Shown: positions 51,354-58,905 of the stretch, piece by piece
Position numbering within the stretch: the stretch's first letter is position 1
Layout: the number at the start of each line of letters is the position of its first letter
Origin: Jejuia sp040720935
GTDB taxonomy: Bacteria > Bacteroidota > Bacteroidia > Flavobacteriales > Flavobacteriaceae
Reading direction: 5' to 3'
Length of the DNA: 64,000 nucleotides
Assembly: GCF_040720935.1 (NCBI RefSeq)
Contig: NZ_JBFDAE010000001.1
Span: forward strand, 124,001-188,000
The notes under the pieces: generated by a model
Seen by the model: only the letters and a program-made list of their open reading frames with translations
Databases searched by the model: none
Told to the model about the DNA's origin: nothing
Position numbers and translations under genes: made by a program

Positions 51354-52454
51354 TTAAAACTCAAACCGCAACTGCACACTAACACTTTTCTTAACTTCTG
51401 GTTTTTTCTTTTTTTCAGTATTCAAATTAGACATAGAAATTCCCAATAAACGCACAGAATTACTTAACTTTTCTTGATACAATAACTCTTTGGCTGTTTC
51501 TAAAATTACACTTTTATCACTCAAAAAATAGGGCAAAGTTTTACTCCTGGTCTGTAATGTGAAATCGCTATATTTTATTTTTAGCGTAACTGTTTTTCCA
51601 GCAACTTTACTTTTATTTAATCTGCGCGATACCTCTTCAGCAATATGTTCTAGCTTTTCGAGCAGAAAGATTTCCGAAGATAAATTTTCACTAAATGTCC
51701 GTTCGGCAGCTAAACTTTTTCTTGTGCGGTGTGGTTTTACTTCGCTGTTATGAATCCCTCTCACAATATGATAATAATAGCGTCCAGATTTCCCGAAGTG
51801 TCCATCCAGATATTCTAAGGATTTTTGCTTTAAATCCAATCCCGTAAAAATCCCTTTTTGGTACATTTTTTCGGCGGTCACTTTCCCAACACCGTAAAAT
51901 TTTCTGATATCAAGCTCCTCTAAAAACTCTAAAACTTCCTCAGGATTGACTGTTTTTTGTCCGTTAGGTTTGTTATAATCGCTCGCTACCTTAGCAATAA
52001 ATTTATTGATAGAAATACCTGCCGAAGCCGTTAAACCAACCTCATTAAAAATCCGCTCTCTAATTTCTTTAGCCAATAAAGAAGCACTCGGGTTTCCCTT
52101 TTTATTTTGCGTTACATCAAGATAAGCTTCATCCAGAGAAAGCGGTTCCACCAAATCGGTATAGTCATAAAAAATGGTTCTAATTTTCTTTGAGATTTCA
52201 GAATAACGTTCAAAATTAGGGCGCACAAAAATAAGTTCTGGACATAATTTAGCCGCCAATCGTCCAGCCATGGCGCTCTTTACACCAAACTTTCTAGCTT
52301 CATAGCTTGCTGCACTTACAACCCCACGTTTTCCACCACCACCAACAGCAATAGGTTTCCCTTTTAAATCGGGATTATCCAGTTGCTCAACAGAGGCATA
52401 AAATGCATCCATATCTACATGAATAATTTTTCGTTTTGGTAAATCGGCAGTCAT
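51354..52454 (-). CDS. dinB: DNA polymerase IV
   Basis: Y-family polymerase of 366 residues for translesion synthesis. Catalytic acidic residues are in VDMDAFYASVEQ (Asp12/Asp14 area) and SLDEAYLDVT (Asp-Glu). Typical SYEARKFGVKSAM, a HhH region KFYGVGKVTAEKM, and a little-finger domain are present. The C-terminal tail ends with SVQLRFEF, consistent with a beta-clamp binding motif (QLRF). It is divergent from the DUF2238 gene and shares a short palindromic promoter region. Confidence 0.95.
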   Translation of the reverse strand: MTADLPKRKIIHVDMDAFYASVEQLDNPDLKGKPIAVGGGGKRGVVSAASYEARKFGVKSAMAGRLAAKLCPELIFVRPNFERYSEISKKIRTIFYDYTDLVEPLSLDEAYLDVTQNKKGNPSASLLAKEIRERIFNEVGLTASAGISINKFIAKVASDYNKPNGQKTVNPEEVLEFLEELDIRKFYGVGKVTAEKMYQKGIFTGLDLKQKSLEYLDGHFGKSGRYYYHIVRGIHNSEVKPHRTRKSLAAERTFSENLSSEIFLLEKLEHIAEEVSRRLNKSKVAGKTVTLKIKYSDFTLQTRSKTLPYFLSDKSVILETAKELLYQEKLSNSVRLLGISMSNLNTEKKKKPEVKKSVSVQLRFEF

Positions 52455-52463
52455 ACTTAATTC

Positions 52464-52492
52464 TTGATTCTATCAAAAATAAGATATCTTTG
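52464..52492 (+). promoter_or_regulatory. Divergent dinB / DUF2238 promoter region with inverted repeat
   Basis: Plus strand: TTG (52464-52466), 18-base spacer, TATCTTTG (52485-52492). Minus strand: TATTTTTG (52481-52474) faces dinB. The two -7 boxes sit in an inverted repeat, TCTATCAAA and TTTGATAGA around an 11-base centre, so one factor could act on both genes. Confidence 0.5.
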
Positions 52493-52511
52493 ATAGAGAT
52501 TATGCCAAAGG

Positions 52512-53114
52512 ATGAAACTAATTTATACACTACTTGTCTTAACTATTTTATTGCTTATTTGGTCCGCTATAAAACCTTTTGAATATTTTACTTGGTTTTT
52601 AGAAGTCTTACCTGCAATTATTGGCATATTAGTTTTGGCTTTTACATTTGAGTCATTTCGATTTACAAATCTTATTTATGCTTTAGTCTTTGTGCATTGC
52701 GCTATACTGATTATTGGCGGGCACTACACTTATGCTGAAGTTCCGTTGTTTGACTGGATTCAAGACACATTCAATCAAACCCGAAACAATTACGATAAAG
52801 TAGGCCATTTTGCTCAAGGTTTTGTTCCAGCTATGATTGCTAGAGAATTATTGTTGCGTAAAGAAGTGGTGTTGAAAAACAATTGGCTAAATTTTATTGT
52901 TGTGAGTATTGCGTTAGCAATTAGTGCTGCTTACGAATTTATAGAATGGGGTGTGTCTTTATCCACAGGAGAAGGTGGTGACTCTTTTTTAGGCACGCAA
53001 GGCTATATTTGGGATACCCAATCTGATATGTTGTATGCAACTATTGGAGCAGTAATAGCATTAGTTGTATTGAGTAAAATCCATAATAAACAATTAAAAG
53101 CGATTAAAAATTGA
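52512..53114 (+). CDS. DUF2238 (YjdF-like) inner-membrane protein
   Basis: Polytopic protein of 200 residues with about six hydrophobic segments. The family-typical stretch HCAILIIGGHYTYAEVPLFD and the NNYDKVGHFAQGFVPAMIAR, AYEFIEWG and DTQSDM blocks identify DUF2238/YjdF. The conserved His, Asp and Glu residues facing the membrane suggest a membrane enzyme, but function is unknown. Its stop codon overlaps the TTG start of the next gene. Confidence 0.9.
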   Translation: MKLIYTLLVLTILLLIWSAIKPFEYFTWFLEVLPAIIGILVLAFTFESFRFTNLIYALVFVHCAILIIGGHYTYAEVPLFDWIQDTFNQTRNNYDKVGHFAQGFVPAMIARELLLRKEVVLKNNWLNFIVVSIALAISAAYEFIEWGVSLSTGEGGDSFLGTQGYIWDTQSDMLYATIGAVIALVVLSKIHNKQLKAIKN

Positions 53115-53581
53115 TAGAAATAGAACGTAAATTTTTAGTGGTTTCTGAGACATTTAAAACAGATGCGGTTAAATCTTCCAGGATAGTCCAAGGCTTTTTA
53201 AATACGCATAAAGAACGAACTGTTCGTGTAAGATTAATAGGTGAAAAGAGTTTTTTAACCGTAAAAGGATTGTCTTCAAAAAACGGATTATCTCGTTTTG
53301 AATGGGAAAAAGAAATCACAAAAGAGGATGCCCTAGAATTATTAAATTTGTGTGAACCTGGAGTTATAGATAAAATACGTTACGAGGTAAAAGTTGGTAA
53401 TCATACTTTTGAAGTAGATGAATTTTTTGGAGACAATGAAGGTTTAATTATAGCGGAGGTAGAATTAGAAAACGAAAATGAAGCCTTTGAAAAGCCAATT
53501 TGGTTGGGAGAAGAGGTGACCGGAAATATAAAATATTACAATTCGCAATTAAGTAAGCAACCCTATAAAACTTGGAAATAA
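53111..53581 (+). CDS. CYTH-domain protein (triphosphate tunnel metalloenzyme)
   Basis: Protein of 156 residues. The TTG start lies inside the previous stop (aaTTGA) and directly precedes the family signature IEIERKFLV (ExExK, residues 3-7). Further signatures are RVRLIGEKSFLTVKG, RFEWEKEI, RYEVKVG and the EVDEFFGDNEGLIIAEVELE block. CYTH proteins hydrolyse or use triphosphate substrates such as inorganic triphosphate or thiamine triphosphate with Mg or Mn. The specific substrate is unknown. Sits between the DUF2238 and YciI-lipoprotein genes. Confidence 0.92.
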   Translation: MIEIERKFLVVSETFKTDAVKSSRIVQGFLNTHKERTVRVRLIGEKSFLTVKGLSSKNGLSRFEWEKEITKEDALELLNLCEPGVIDKIRYEVKVGNHTFEVDEFFGDNEGLIIAEVELENENEAFEKPIWLGEEVTGNIKYYNSQLSKQPYKTWK

Positions 53582-54138
53582 TGAAAAAAATCATAATACT
53601 ATTAGCAGTTGTGGTGTTGCAGATAAGCTGTAAAGAAGATCCAAAAATAGCAGTACCAGAAACAAAAGAAGACCCTAAAGAAATTTCAAAAGAAATAGAA
53701 GATTCAACACCAATAGAACCAGAGAAAGCAATTGAAAAAGTGATCCCAAAGTCAAGAAAACAAATCAAGGAAGAACTGACTGCAAAAGGTTTTAAAACCT
53801 TTGATTACGTAGATGAAAAAACTCAAGACACCATTTTAATGCAACAGTACTTTATGGCGTTTTTAAAAAGAGGGCCTATTCGAGGGCAAAATGAAGAAGA
53901 ATCCGCAGAACTTCAAGAGTTACATATGGCACATTTAAAAAAGATGTATGATTTAGGTTATGCCGATATTTCTGGACCTTTTGGAGACGATGGAGATATT
54001 CGAGGGGTTACAATTTATAATGTCCCTACATTTAAAATGGCGGATAGTTTAGCAAAATTAGACCCAATGGTAAAAGCTGGACGTTTAGAAATTGAAATTC
54101 ATCCTTGGTGGGCTGGTAAAGGGTTTTCGTTGCGCTAG
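53581..54138 (+). CDS. YciI-domain lipoprotein
   Basis: About 185 residues from the ATG at 53581, which overlaps the previous stop (taATG). The signal MKKIIILLAVVVLQISC has a lipobox Cys17, then a Pro/Glu/Lys-rich linker (about 20-70). The C-terminal half matches the YCII fold: YFMAFLKRGP, HLKKMYDLGYADISGPFGDD, IRGVTIYNV, KAGRLEIEIHPWW. YCII-like proteins are small dimers with a conserved His-Asp pair of uncertain chemistry; the HMAHLKK and EIHPWW parts are typical. A membrane-anchored version is unusual. It ends 4 bases before the convergent pbpC gene. Confidence 0.85.
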   Translation: MKKIIILLAVVVLQISCKEDPKIAVPETKEDPKEISKEIEDSTPIEPEKAIEKVIPKSRKQIKEELTAKGFKTFDYVDEKTQDTILMQQYFMAFLKRGPIRGQNEEESAELQELHMAHLKKMYDLGYADISGPFGDDGDIRGVTIYNVPTFKMADSLAKLDPMVKAGRLEIEIHPWWAGKGFSLR

Positions 54139-54142
54139 GACA

Positions 54143-56494
54143 TTATTCCGAAATCACAAACCGTCGTTTAGCTTCATTCCCAAATTCATCAACTACGGTA
54201 ATCATATGCTTCCCCTGTCTTGGTTTAACTCCAAGTTCATGAATATCTTTTGTGCTCCCGATATAGGTTTCATCAACATACCAAAACACGGTGCTTTCTG
54301 GTTTTGAGTGCGCTATTTTTAAAATGAGGTCGTTGGTTTGTCCATCAAAGTCTTTGGGTAAAAAGATGCTGTTATTTGCTTTCGGATAAATAAATTCAAT
54401 CGAAACAGAATTTTCCCCAATACAATCTGTCCTAAATTTAGGCAATGGTTTGTAAAACGGATTTTTAGTTTTATAATAATATGCCATTAATGGCGGTAAA
54501 ATAAACCATGATTTATGTTCAATATTACTCAAATCTTCACAAGAAGAATTCACTTGAAAGCTTTTAGTTTTATCCAGATGAATTAAAACATGATACGGAC
54601 AAGGTTTCGTTTTCAATCCACTTAATTGCACAAATTTGTCTTCAATGTCATCACAGTTTTGAGACGCTCTATGCCCGCTTTGTTTACAAATTGAAACTTC
54701 CTGCATTTCATCAAAAGGTTTCGCAAACCAATCGCTATTTGGTAATACATCAAACACATCAAATAAAATGGGAGCTGCTGTTTGCACGCCTACTAAACCC
54801 GGGCGTCCTTCTCCATCGGCATTGCCAACCCAAACACCAACCACATAATCTTTTGTGGTGCCAATGGCCCAAGCATCCCGAAACCCAAAACTTGTTCCTG
54901 TTTTCCAAGCTATTTGTTTTGAGCCATCAAAAAACTCCCAACTTTCATCACTTTCGGGCCTATTTACCTCTTTTAAACTTTCATAAGTTAAATAAATGGA
55001 AGCGGCATCAAAAAGTGTTTTATCAGCCGTTTTAGTGCCAAAATCAATAGTTTCCGAAGTTAAAAAAGTAGGTTCACAAAACTCATTTGAAAAATAGGCA
55101 CTAGAAGATTCAGAAAAATGATTTAAGGTTGAAGATAGTGCCGCATAACTTTTACATAAATCCCAAAGGTTACTTTCAGCACCACCCAAAACCAAGGATA
55201 ATCCATAATGATTCGCGCCGTATTTTAAATCTTTAAGTTTTAAACGTTTTAGATAATGATGAAACCGATCTAATCCGAATTCCTGTAACATCCTTACCGC
55301 AGGAACATTTAAAGACCTTGACAAAGCCTTACTTGCGGGAACAGCTCCATCATAGGTTTTATTGTAATTTTCTGGGTTATAACTTCCAAATTGCGTAGGT
55401 ACATCTGCCACTAATGTATTGGGTAATAAATCGCCACTATCTAACATGGCGGCATATAAAAAAGGTTTTAAAATACTGCCAGTACTTCGAGGTTTATCAA
55501 TAATATCAACATCTTTTTGATGTGCTTTATCGGTTGGTGTATTGCCTACATAGGCTAGAACTTGTCGCGTTTTAACGTCTAAAACCAAAACAGCAGCGTT
55601 GTGAATTTCATTCTGACTTAATTGATTATAGTGCGTTTTTATAATGAAGTTTACTTGTTCTTGAAGGTTTTTGTCAACAGTTGTCTCAATGCGCTTTCCA
55701 TAGTGAGATTTGGCTACTCTCTGTAATAAATGCGGCGCTATTTGCGGTAAAGGATACGGTTTTTCAGGCAATCCTTCAGCAATAGATAATTCATAAGTAA
55801 GTGTATCGATAATTGAATTGCTTAACAGTTTTTCTAAAAGTCTATTTCGTTTCTTTAATAAGCGTTGTTGATTTTTCCCAGGGTAAATTAGGCTAGGCGC
55901 ATTTGGTAAAACGGCAAGTGTTGCACTTTCTGCCCAGGAGAGCTCATTAGCATTTCTATTAAAATACCGCCATGATGCAGCATCCAGTCCAACTACATTT
56001 CCGCCGAAAGGCGCATTGCTGCTATAATATCCTAGAATGTCATCCTTAGAATCCCGTAATTCCAATCGAGTGGCAAGAATAATTTCCTTAATTTTTTCAA
56101 AATAAGTTCTGGATTGTCCTTTCCTAGATAGTCTTATAACTTGTTGGGTTAGTGTACTTCCGCCTCGTTTTATGGTATTCGATTTTAAATTGTCTCTTAA
56201 AGCCTTAAAAATAGAAACAGGGTTAAAACCGGGATGTTTATAAAAATATTCATCTTCAAACTGAATGATGCAGGTTTTAAATTTTTGTGGAATAGAATCG
56301 TTATGAGGAAATCGCCATTGGCCATCTTTTGCAATTTGAGCACCTAATAAGTCGTTTTTTGAACTTGTTATAACTGTTGCCGTTGGGTCTTTAAAAAGTT
56401 GGTTTGGTAAACAAAAAAAGTAGATAATTAGTAAAACGGCAATTATCGCTGATTTAATTTTATGCCTAAATATGAAGTTTTTTAATCTTTCCAC
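54143..56494 (-). CDS. pbpC: Penicillin-binding protein 1C, bifunctional class A
   Basis: Protein of 783 residues with an N-terminal membrane anchor (17-28). The GT51 transglycosylase domain has FEDEYFYKHPGF (catalytic Glu80) and RGGSTLTQQVIRL. The transpeptidase domain has the SxxK nucleophile Ser340 in STGSILKP, SLN in SRSLNVPA, and KTGT in AWKTGTSFGF. A C-terminal BiPBP_C domain (about 690-783) closes the protein. It polymerises and cross-links peptidoglycan in the periplasm. The alpha-2-macroglobulin gene often found next to pbpC is not present here. Confidence 0.94.
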   Translation of the reverse strand: MERLKNFIFRHKIKSAIIAVLLIIYFFCLPNQLFKDPTATVITSSKNDLLGAQIAKDGQWRFPHNDSIPQKFKTCIIQFEDEYFYKHPGFNPVSIFKALRDNLKSNTIKRGGSTLTQQVIRLSRKGQSRTYFEKIKEIILATRLELRDSKDDILGYYSSNAPFGGNVVGLDAASWRYFNRNANELSWAESATLAVLPNAPSLIYPGKNQQRLLKKRNRLLEKLLSNSIIDTLTYELSIAEGLPEKPYPLPQIAPHLLQRVAKSHYGKRIETTVDKNLQEQVNFIIKTHYNQLSQNEIHNAAVLVLDVKTRQVLAYVGNTPTDKAHQKDVDIIDKPRSTGSILKPFLYAAMLDSGDLLPNTLVADVPTQFGSYNPENYNKTYDGAVPASKALSRSLNVPAVRMLQEFGLDRFHHYLKRLKLKDLKYGANHYGLSLVLGGAESNLWDLCKSYAALSSTLNHFSESSSAYFSNEFCEPTFLTSETIDFGTKTADKTLFDAASIYLTYESLKEVNRPESDESWEFFDGSKQIAWKTGTSFGFRDAWAIGTTKDYVVGVWVGNADGEGRPGLVGVQTAAPILFDVFDVLPNSDWFAKPFDEMQEVSICKQSGHRASQNCDDIEDKFVQLSGLKTKPCPYHVLIHLDKTKSFQVNSSCEDLSNIEHKSWFILPPLMAYYYKTKNPFYKPLPKFRTDCIGENSVSIEFIYPKANNSIFLPKDFDGQTNDLILKIAHSKPESTVFWYVDETYIGSTKDIHELGVKPRQGKHMITVVDEFGNEAKRRFVISE

Positions 56495-56709
56495 TAAAGT
56501 ATATACTAGCCCATTATTAATTTAGATGCTTTTTAAGAAAAATTTATGCTTACTAAATCAACAACGTAAGGAATTAGTTCTACTGTTTTTTGTGCAGTTT
56601 CTGCTAAAATACGTTTAATTTTCAGGTTAAATTATGGTACTATAGCTATTCATAAATTATAGTTATTTGAATTCGATAATGAGCTACCTCGACCCAAGGG
56701 CACGTGTCA

Positions 56710-57456
56710 TTATGCATTCACTTTGTCCACAATAGATTTACAAGCATCATAATAAATACCAACATCCACGCCATAAGAAATATATTTAACCCCAAGTTCT
56801 ATCCATTGTTTTGCGGATTCTGGACTTTCAACAAAAGTTCCTACTACTTTACCAAGAGGTACAGCTTTTTCCACAATTTCCTTAATCGTTGAAATCACTT
56901 TTGGATGATTTATTTGTCCGGGCACACCACAAGATTGAGACATATCATAAGGGCCAATAAAAATAACATCAACACCTTCAACTTTAAGTATTTCATCTAT
57001 ATTATTAAAGGCTATATTTCCTTCAATATGAATGATAACACCTGAGTTTTTGTTCGCATTTCCGAAATAATTTTCCTTTGGCATTGACGCATAATCTGCG
57101 GCTCGAACATATCTACAAGCACCTCTTGCGCCTTCTGGAAAAAACTTAGCAGCTTTAACAGCACGTTTTGCATCTTCTGCCGTTTCAATTTGCGGCACTT
57201 GTACATAATCGGCTCCAATATCCAAAGCTTGAGAAATTATATTTTCATTAATTTCAGGCACCCGAATTACAGATACAATATGCTTAGCTTGAGCAGCTCT
57301 AACATGATTTTGCACCGTTTGAATGGTGTTTGGCCCATGTTCCAAATCTATAATAACAAAATCGAAACCTGCAAATGCAGCAACCTCAACCAAAGCAGGA
57401 TCGCTCACTTTCATAAATGGTCCCACAACAAATTTTTTATTTTCGAACAATTTCAT
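56710..57456 (-). CDS. HpcH/HpaI-family aldolase
   Basis: Protein of 248 residues with the HpcH/HpaI (phosphoenolpyruvate-utilising-like) fold. Motifs include GFDFVIIDLEHGPNT (29-43), IRVPE, VQVPQIETAEDAKRAV, HIEGNIAFNNIDEI, and FIGPYDMSQSCG (Asp, metal-binding). It should catalyse reversible retro-aldol cleavage of a 4-hydroxy-2-oxo acid into pyruvate and an aldehyde. The substrate is unknown. The remnant of a sugar porter gene lies 25 bases upstream on the same strand, suggesting a former sugar-acid catabolic pair. Confidence 0.88.
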   Translation of the reverse strand: MKLFENKKFVVGPFMKVSDPALVEVAAFAGFDFVIIDLEHGPNTIQTVQNHVRAAQAKHIVSVIRVPEINENIISQALDIGADYVQVPQIETAEDAKRAVKAAKFFPEGARGACRYVRAADYASMPKENYFGNANKNSGVIIHIEGNIAFNNIDEILKVEGVDVIFIGPYDMSQSCGVPGQINHPKVISTIKEIVEKAVPLGKVVGTFVESPESAKQWIELGVKYISYGVDVGIYYDACKSIVDKVNA

Positions 57457-57481
57457 TTTTCTATCTATAATTTGAGCTAAA

Positions 57482-57600
57482 TTAAACTTTTGTAGTCAAT
57501 TTTTCTTGAATTTCTTCAATGGTCAGGTTTTTGTTTCTGGTAAAGATTTATAGCGTATAATTAAACCGGCAAATACAAAACCTCCGTAAAACATAAATAG
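57482..57600 (-). pseudogene. 3' remnant of an MFS sugar-porter gene, frameshifted
   Basis: Conceptual translation gives LFMFYGGFVFAGLII, RYKSLPETK, then LTIEEIQEKLTTKV and a stop. The PETK...(S/T)(L/I)EE pattern is the cytoplasmic C-terminus of MFS sugar porters. One base is missing in a T run (57528-57532) after the PETK codons; restoring it gives PETKNLTIEE and exactly 40 codons. Upstream reading ends abruptly at 57600, where a probable IS remnant begins. The rest of the gene is gone. It formerly preceded the aldolase gene. Confidence 0.65.
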
Positions 57601-57680
57601 TGAACTAGCCCCCTCCTTCTTTTGAGATTTCCTGAATATTTCATAAATAGGTTGAATTTGTGTCCACTTATTTCAGGACA
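57601..57680. mobile_element. Probable IS3-family terminal fragment
   Basis: The segment starts TGAACTAGCCCCCTCCTTCT and ends near GTGTCCACTTATTTCAGGACA. TG-start followed by a C-run, and TGTCCACT...GGACA, resemble ends of IS3-family elements of Bacteroidetes. No transposase remains. Its left end falls exactly where the sugar-porter homology stops. Assignment is by resemblance only. Confidence 0.4.
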
Positions 57681-57692
57681 AGACAAGAAAAC

Positions 57693-57723
57693 AAAAAAGC
57701 CTTCACATTTCTGCAAAGGCTTT
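57693..57723 (-). terminator. Terminator downstream of tRNA-Met
   Basis: Minus strand AAAGCCTT (57723-57716), 12-base loop, AAGGCTTT (57703-57696) followed by further T residues. It begins 15 bases after the tRNA 3' end. Confidence 0.75.
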
Positions 57724-57737
57724 ACAATTTCTAGTAG

Positions 57738-57811
57738 TGGTCCCACATGGACTCGAACCATGGACCACCTGATTATGAGTCAGGTGCTCTAACCAACTGA
57801 GCTATAGGACC
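57738..57811 (-). tRNA. tRNA-Met (anticodon CAT)
   Basis: Minus strand, 74 nt. The acceptor arms GGTCCTA and TGGGACC pair (one T-G), the D arm is AGCTCAGTTGGTTAGAGC, the anticodon stem CCTGA/TCAGG encloses CTCATAA with anticodon CAT, and GGTTCGAGTCC is the T-arm core. CCA is not encoded. The first base pair is G-C and the class is not initiator-like, so elongator Met is the best call; a lysidine-modified tRNA-Ile2 with CAT is the alternative. Confidence 0.93.
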
Positions 57812-57860
57812 GAAATTGGAGTGCAATATTACTACTTATTTTAATTGTTAGCAAGAAAAA

Positions 57861-58265
57861 TTATTCCTTTATCTCTTGACATAGTTCTATTAATACACCA
57901 TTGGAAGATTTAGGATGCAAAAACGCTACCAACTTATTATCAGCTCCTTTTTTGGGTGTGTCATTTATCACTTTAAAACCTTCTTTTTTCAAACGTTTTA
58001 TCTCAGCTTCAATATCATCAACATCAAAAGCGATGTGATGAATCCCTTCGCCTTTTTTATCAATAAATTTTGCAATGGGACTGTCCTTTTTTGTAGCCTC
58101 AAGTAATTCGATTTTATGATCGCCAACCTTAAAAAACGAGGTGTTAACACCTTCGCTTTCCACTTCTTCAACTTTATAATGCGGCTCGCCAAAAAGTTTA
58201 GAAAACAAGGCATTGGAATCTTTAAGATTTTTTACTGCAATTCCTATATGTTCAATTTTGTTCAT
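57861..58265 (-). CDS. mce: Methylmalonyl-CoA epimerase
   Basis: Vicinal-oxygen-chelate protein of 134 residues. It starts MNKIEHIGIAVKNL (metal ligand His6), has GIHHIAFDVDDI near residue 75 with the second His, and a C-terminal Glu in GVLIELCQE. It converts (S)- and (R)-methylmalonyl-CoA, linking propionate or odd-chain and branched amino acid breakdown to succinyl-CoA. Monocistronic here, 49 bases downstream of the tRNA in coordinate terms but transcribed toward it. Confidence 0.93.
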   Translation of the reverse strand: MNKIEHIGIAVKNLKDSNALFSKLFGEPHYKVEEVESEGVNTSFFKVGDHKIELLEATKKDSPIAKFIDKKGEGIHHIAFDVDDIEAEIKRLKKEGFKVINDTPKKGADNKLVAFLHPKSSNGVLIELCQEIKE

Positions 58266-58275
58266 CGAAAAGCTT

Positions 58276-58307
58276 TTTTGTCATTCCCTCGAAGGAGGGC
58301 ATCTTTT
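58276..58307 (+). repeat. Short GTCATTCCC-type intergenic repeat, copy
   Basis: TTTTGTCATTCCCTCGAAGG followed by AGGGCATCTTTT; the hairpin CCCTC/GAGGG closes a GAAG loop. Third member of the family with 37069-37113 and 40224-40254. The remaining stretch to rbfA holds no gene. Confidence 0.5.
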
Positions 58308-58475
58308 AAATAATTCGTTTTTTTATTTCTTACCACGTCTAGATAGCAGACAGGAATACCAATACTTACTAAAAAATACTCTAAAATTGAGTTTTCACAA
58401 CTAAAATCAATTTTTCAATTCCATATCAAAATACGAAAATCAACATTAAAAGTAACATAATGTTTAAATATCCGT

Positions 58476-58483
58476 TATTTTTG
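58476..58483 (+). promoter_or_regulatory. Predicted -7 element of rbfA
   Basis: TATTTTTG fits TAnnTTTG, 17 bases before the rbfA ATG, so the leader would be very short. No clear -33 element. Confidence 0.45.
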
Positions 58484-58500
58484 TACCATAAAACTTAATA

Positions 58501-58905
58501 ATGAGCAACGTAGAGGAAAGTCAAAGACAAAAAAAAATAGGTTCGGTCTTGCAACGCGATTTGGTAGATGTACTGCAGAAAGCAGCAACACAAGGCGGTA
58601 TGCGTGGCATTATCATATCTGTTTCTAAAGTAAAGGTTACGGTAGATTTATCGGTAGCTAAAGTGTATTTAAGTATTTTCCCAAACGATAAGGCTAAAGA
58701 ACTCATTGTAGGCATAAAAAGTAACACTCCTTTAATTCGTCACGAATTAGCACAGCGCACAAGAAATCAACTCCGTCGTATGCCGAATTTAGAATTCTTT
58801 GTTGATGACTCTTTAGAGTACATCGACAAGATCGAAAAATCTTTAAAAGGCAAAGAAAACCCCATTGAGAATCCAGATTTATTAGACAAAAGAAAAAAAT
58901 CGTAA
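58501..58905 (+). CDS. rbfA: Ribosome-binding factor A
   Basis: Protein of 134 residues. Signatures are SQRQKKIGSVLQRDLVDVL, VTVDLSVAKVYLSIFP and LRRMPNLEFFVDDSLEYIDKIEK, the usual KH-like domain. It binds the 30S subunit and promotes 16S rRNA 5'-end maturation. Its stop codon is followed at once by the TTG start of the permease gene, an arrangement consistent with a single message. Confidence 0.95.
   Translation: MSNVEESQRQKKIGSVLQRDLVDVLQKAATQGGMRGIIISVSKVKVTVDLSVAKVYLSIFPNDKAKELIVGIKSNTPLIRHELAQRTRNQLRRMPNLEFFVDDSLEYIDKIEKSLKGKENPIENPDLLDKRKKS

Noticed and set aside
56495..56709. 215-base gap between pbpC and the aldolase gene searched for small genes or RNAs
   Set aside because: A/T-rich, a short CGACCCAAGGG-like tract near 56690 is faintly like the interspersed repeat, but too short to call.
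57561..57761. 66-codon minus-strand ORF over the IS remnant and tRNA flank
   Set aside because: Runs through the tRNA-flanking terminator, IS-like fragment and porter remnant in the wrong frame; a chance reading frame.
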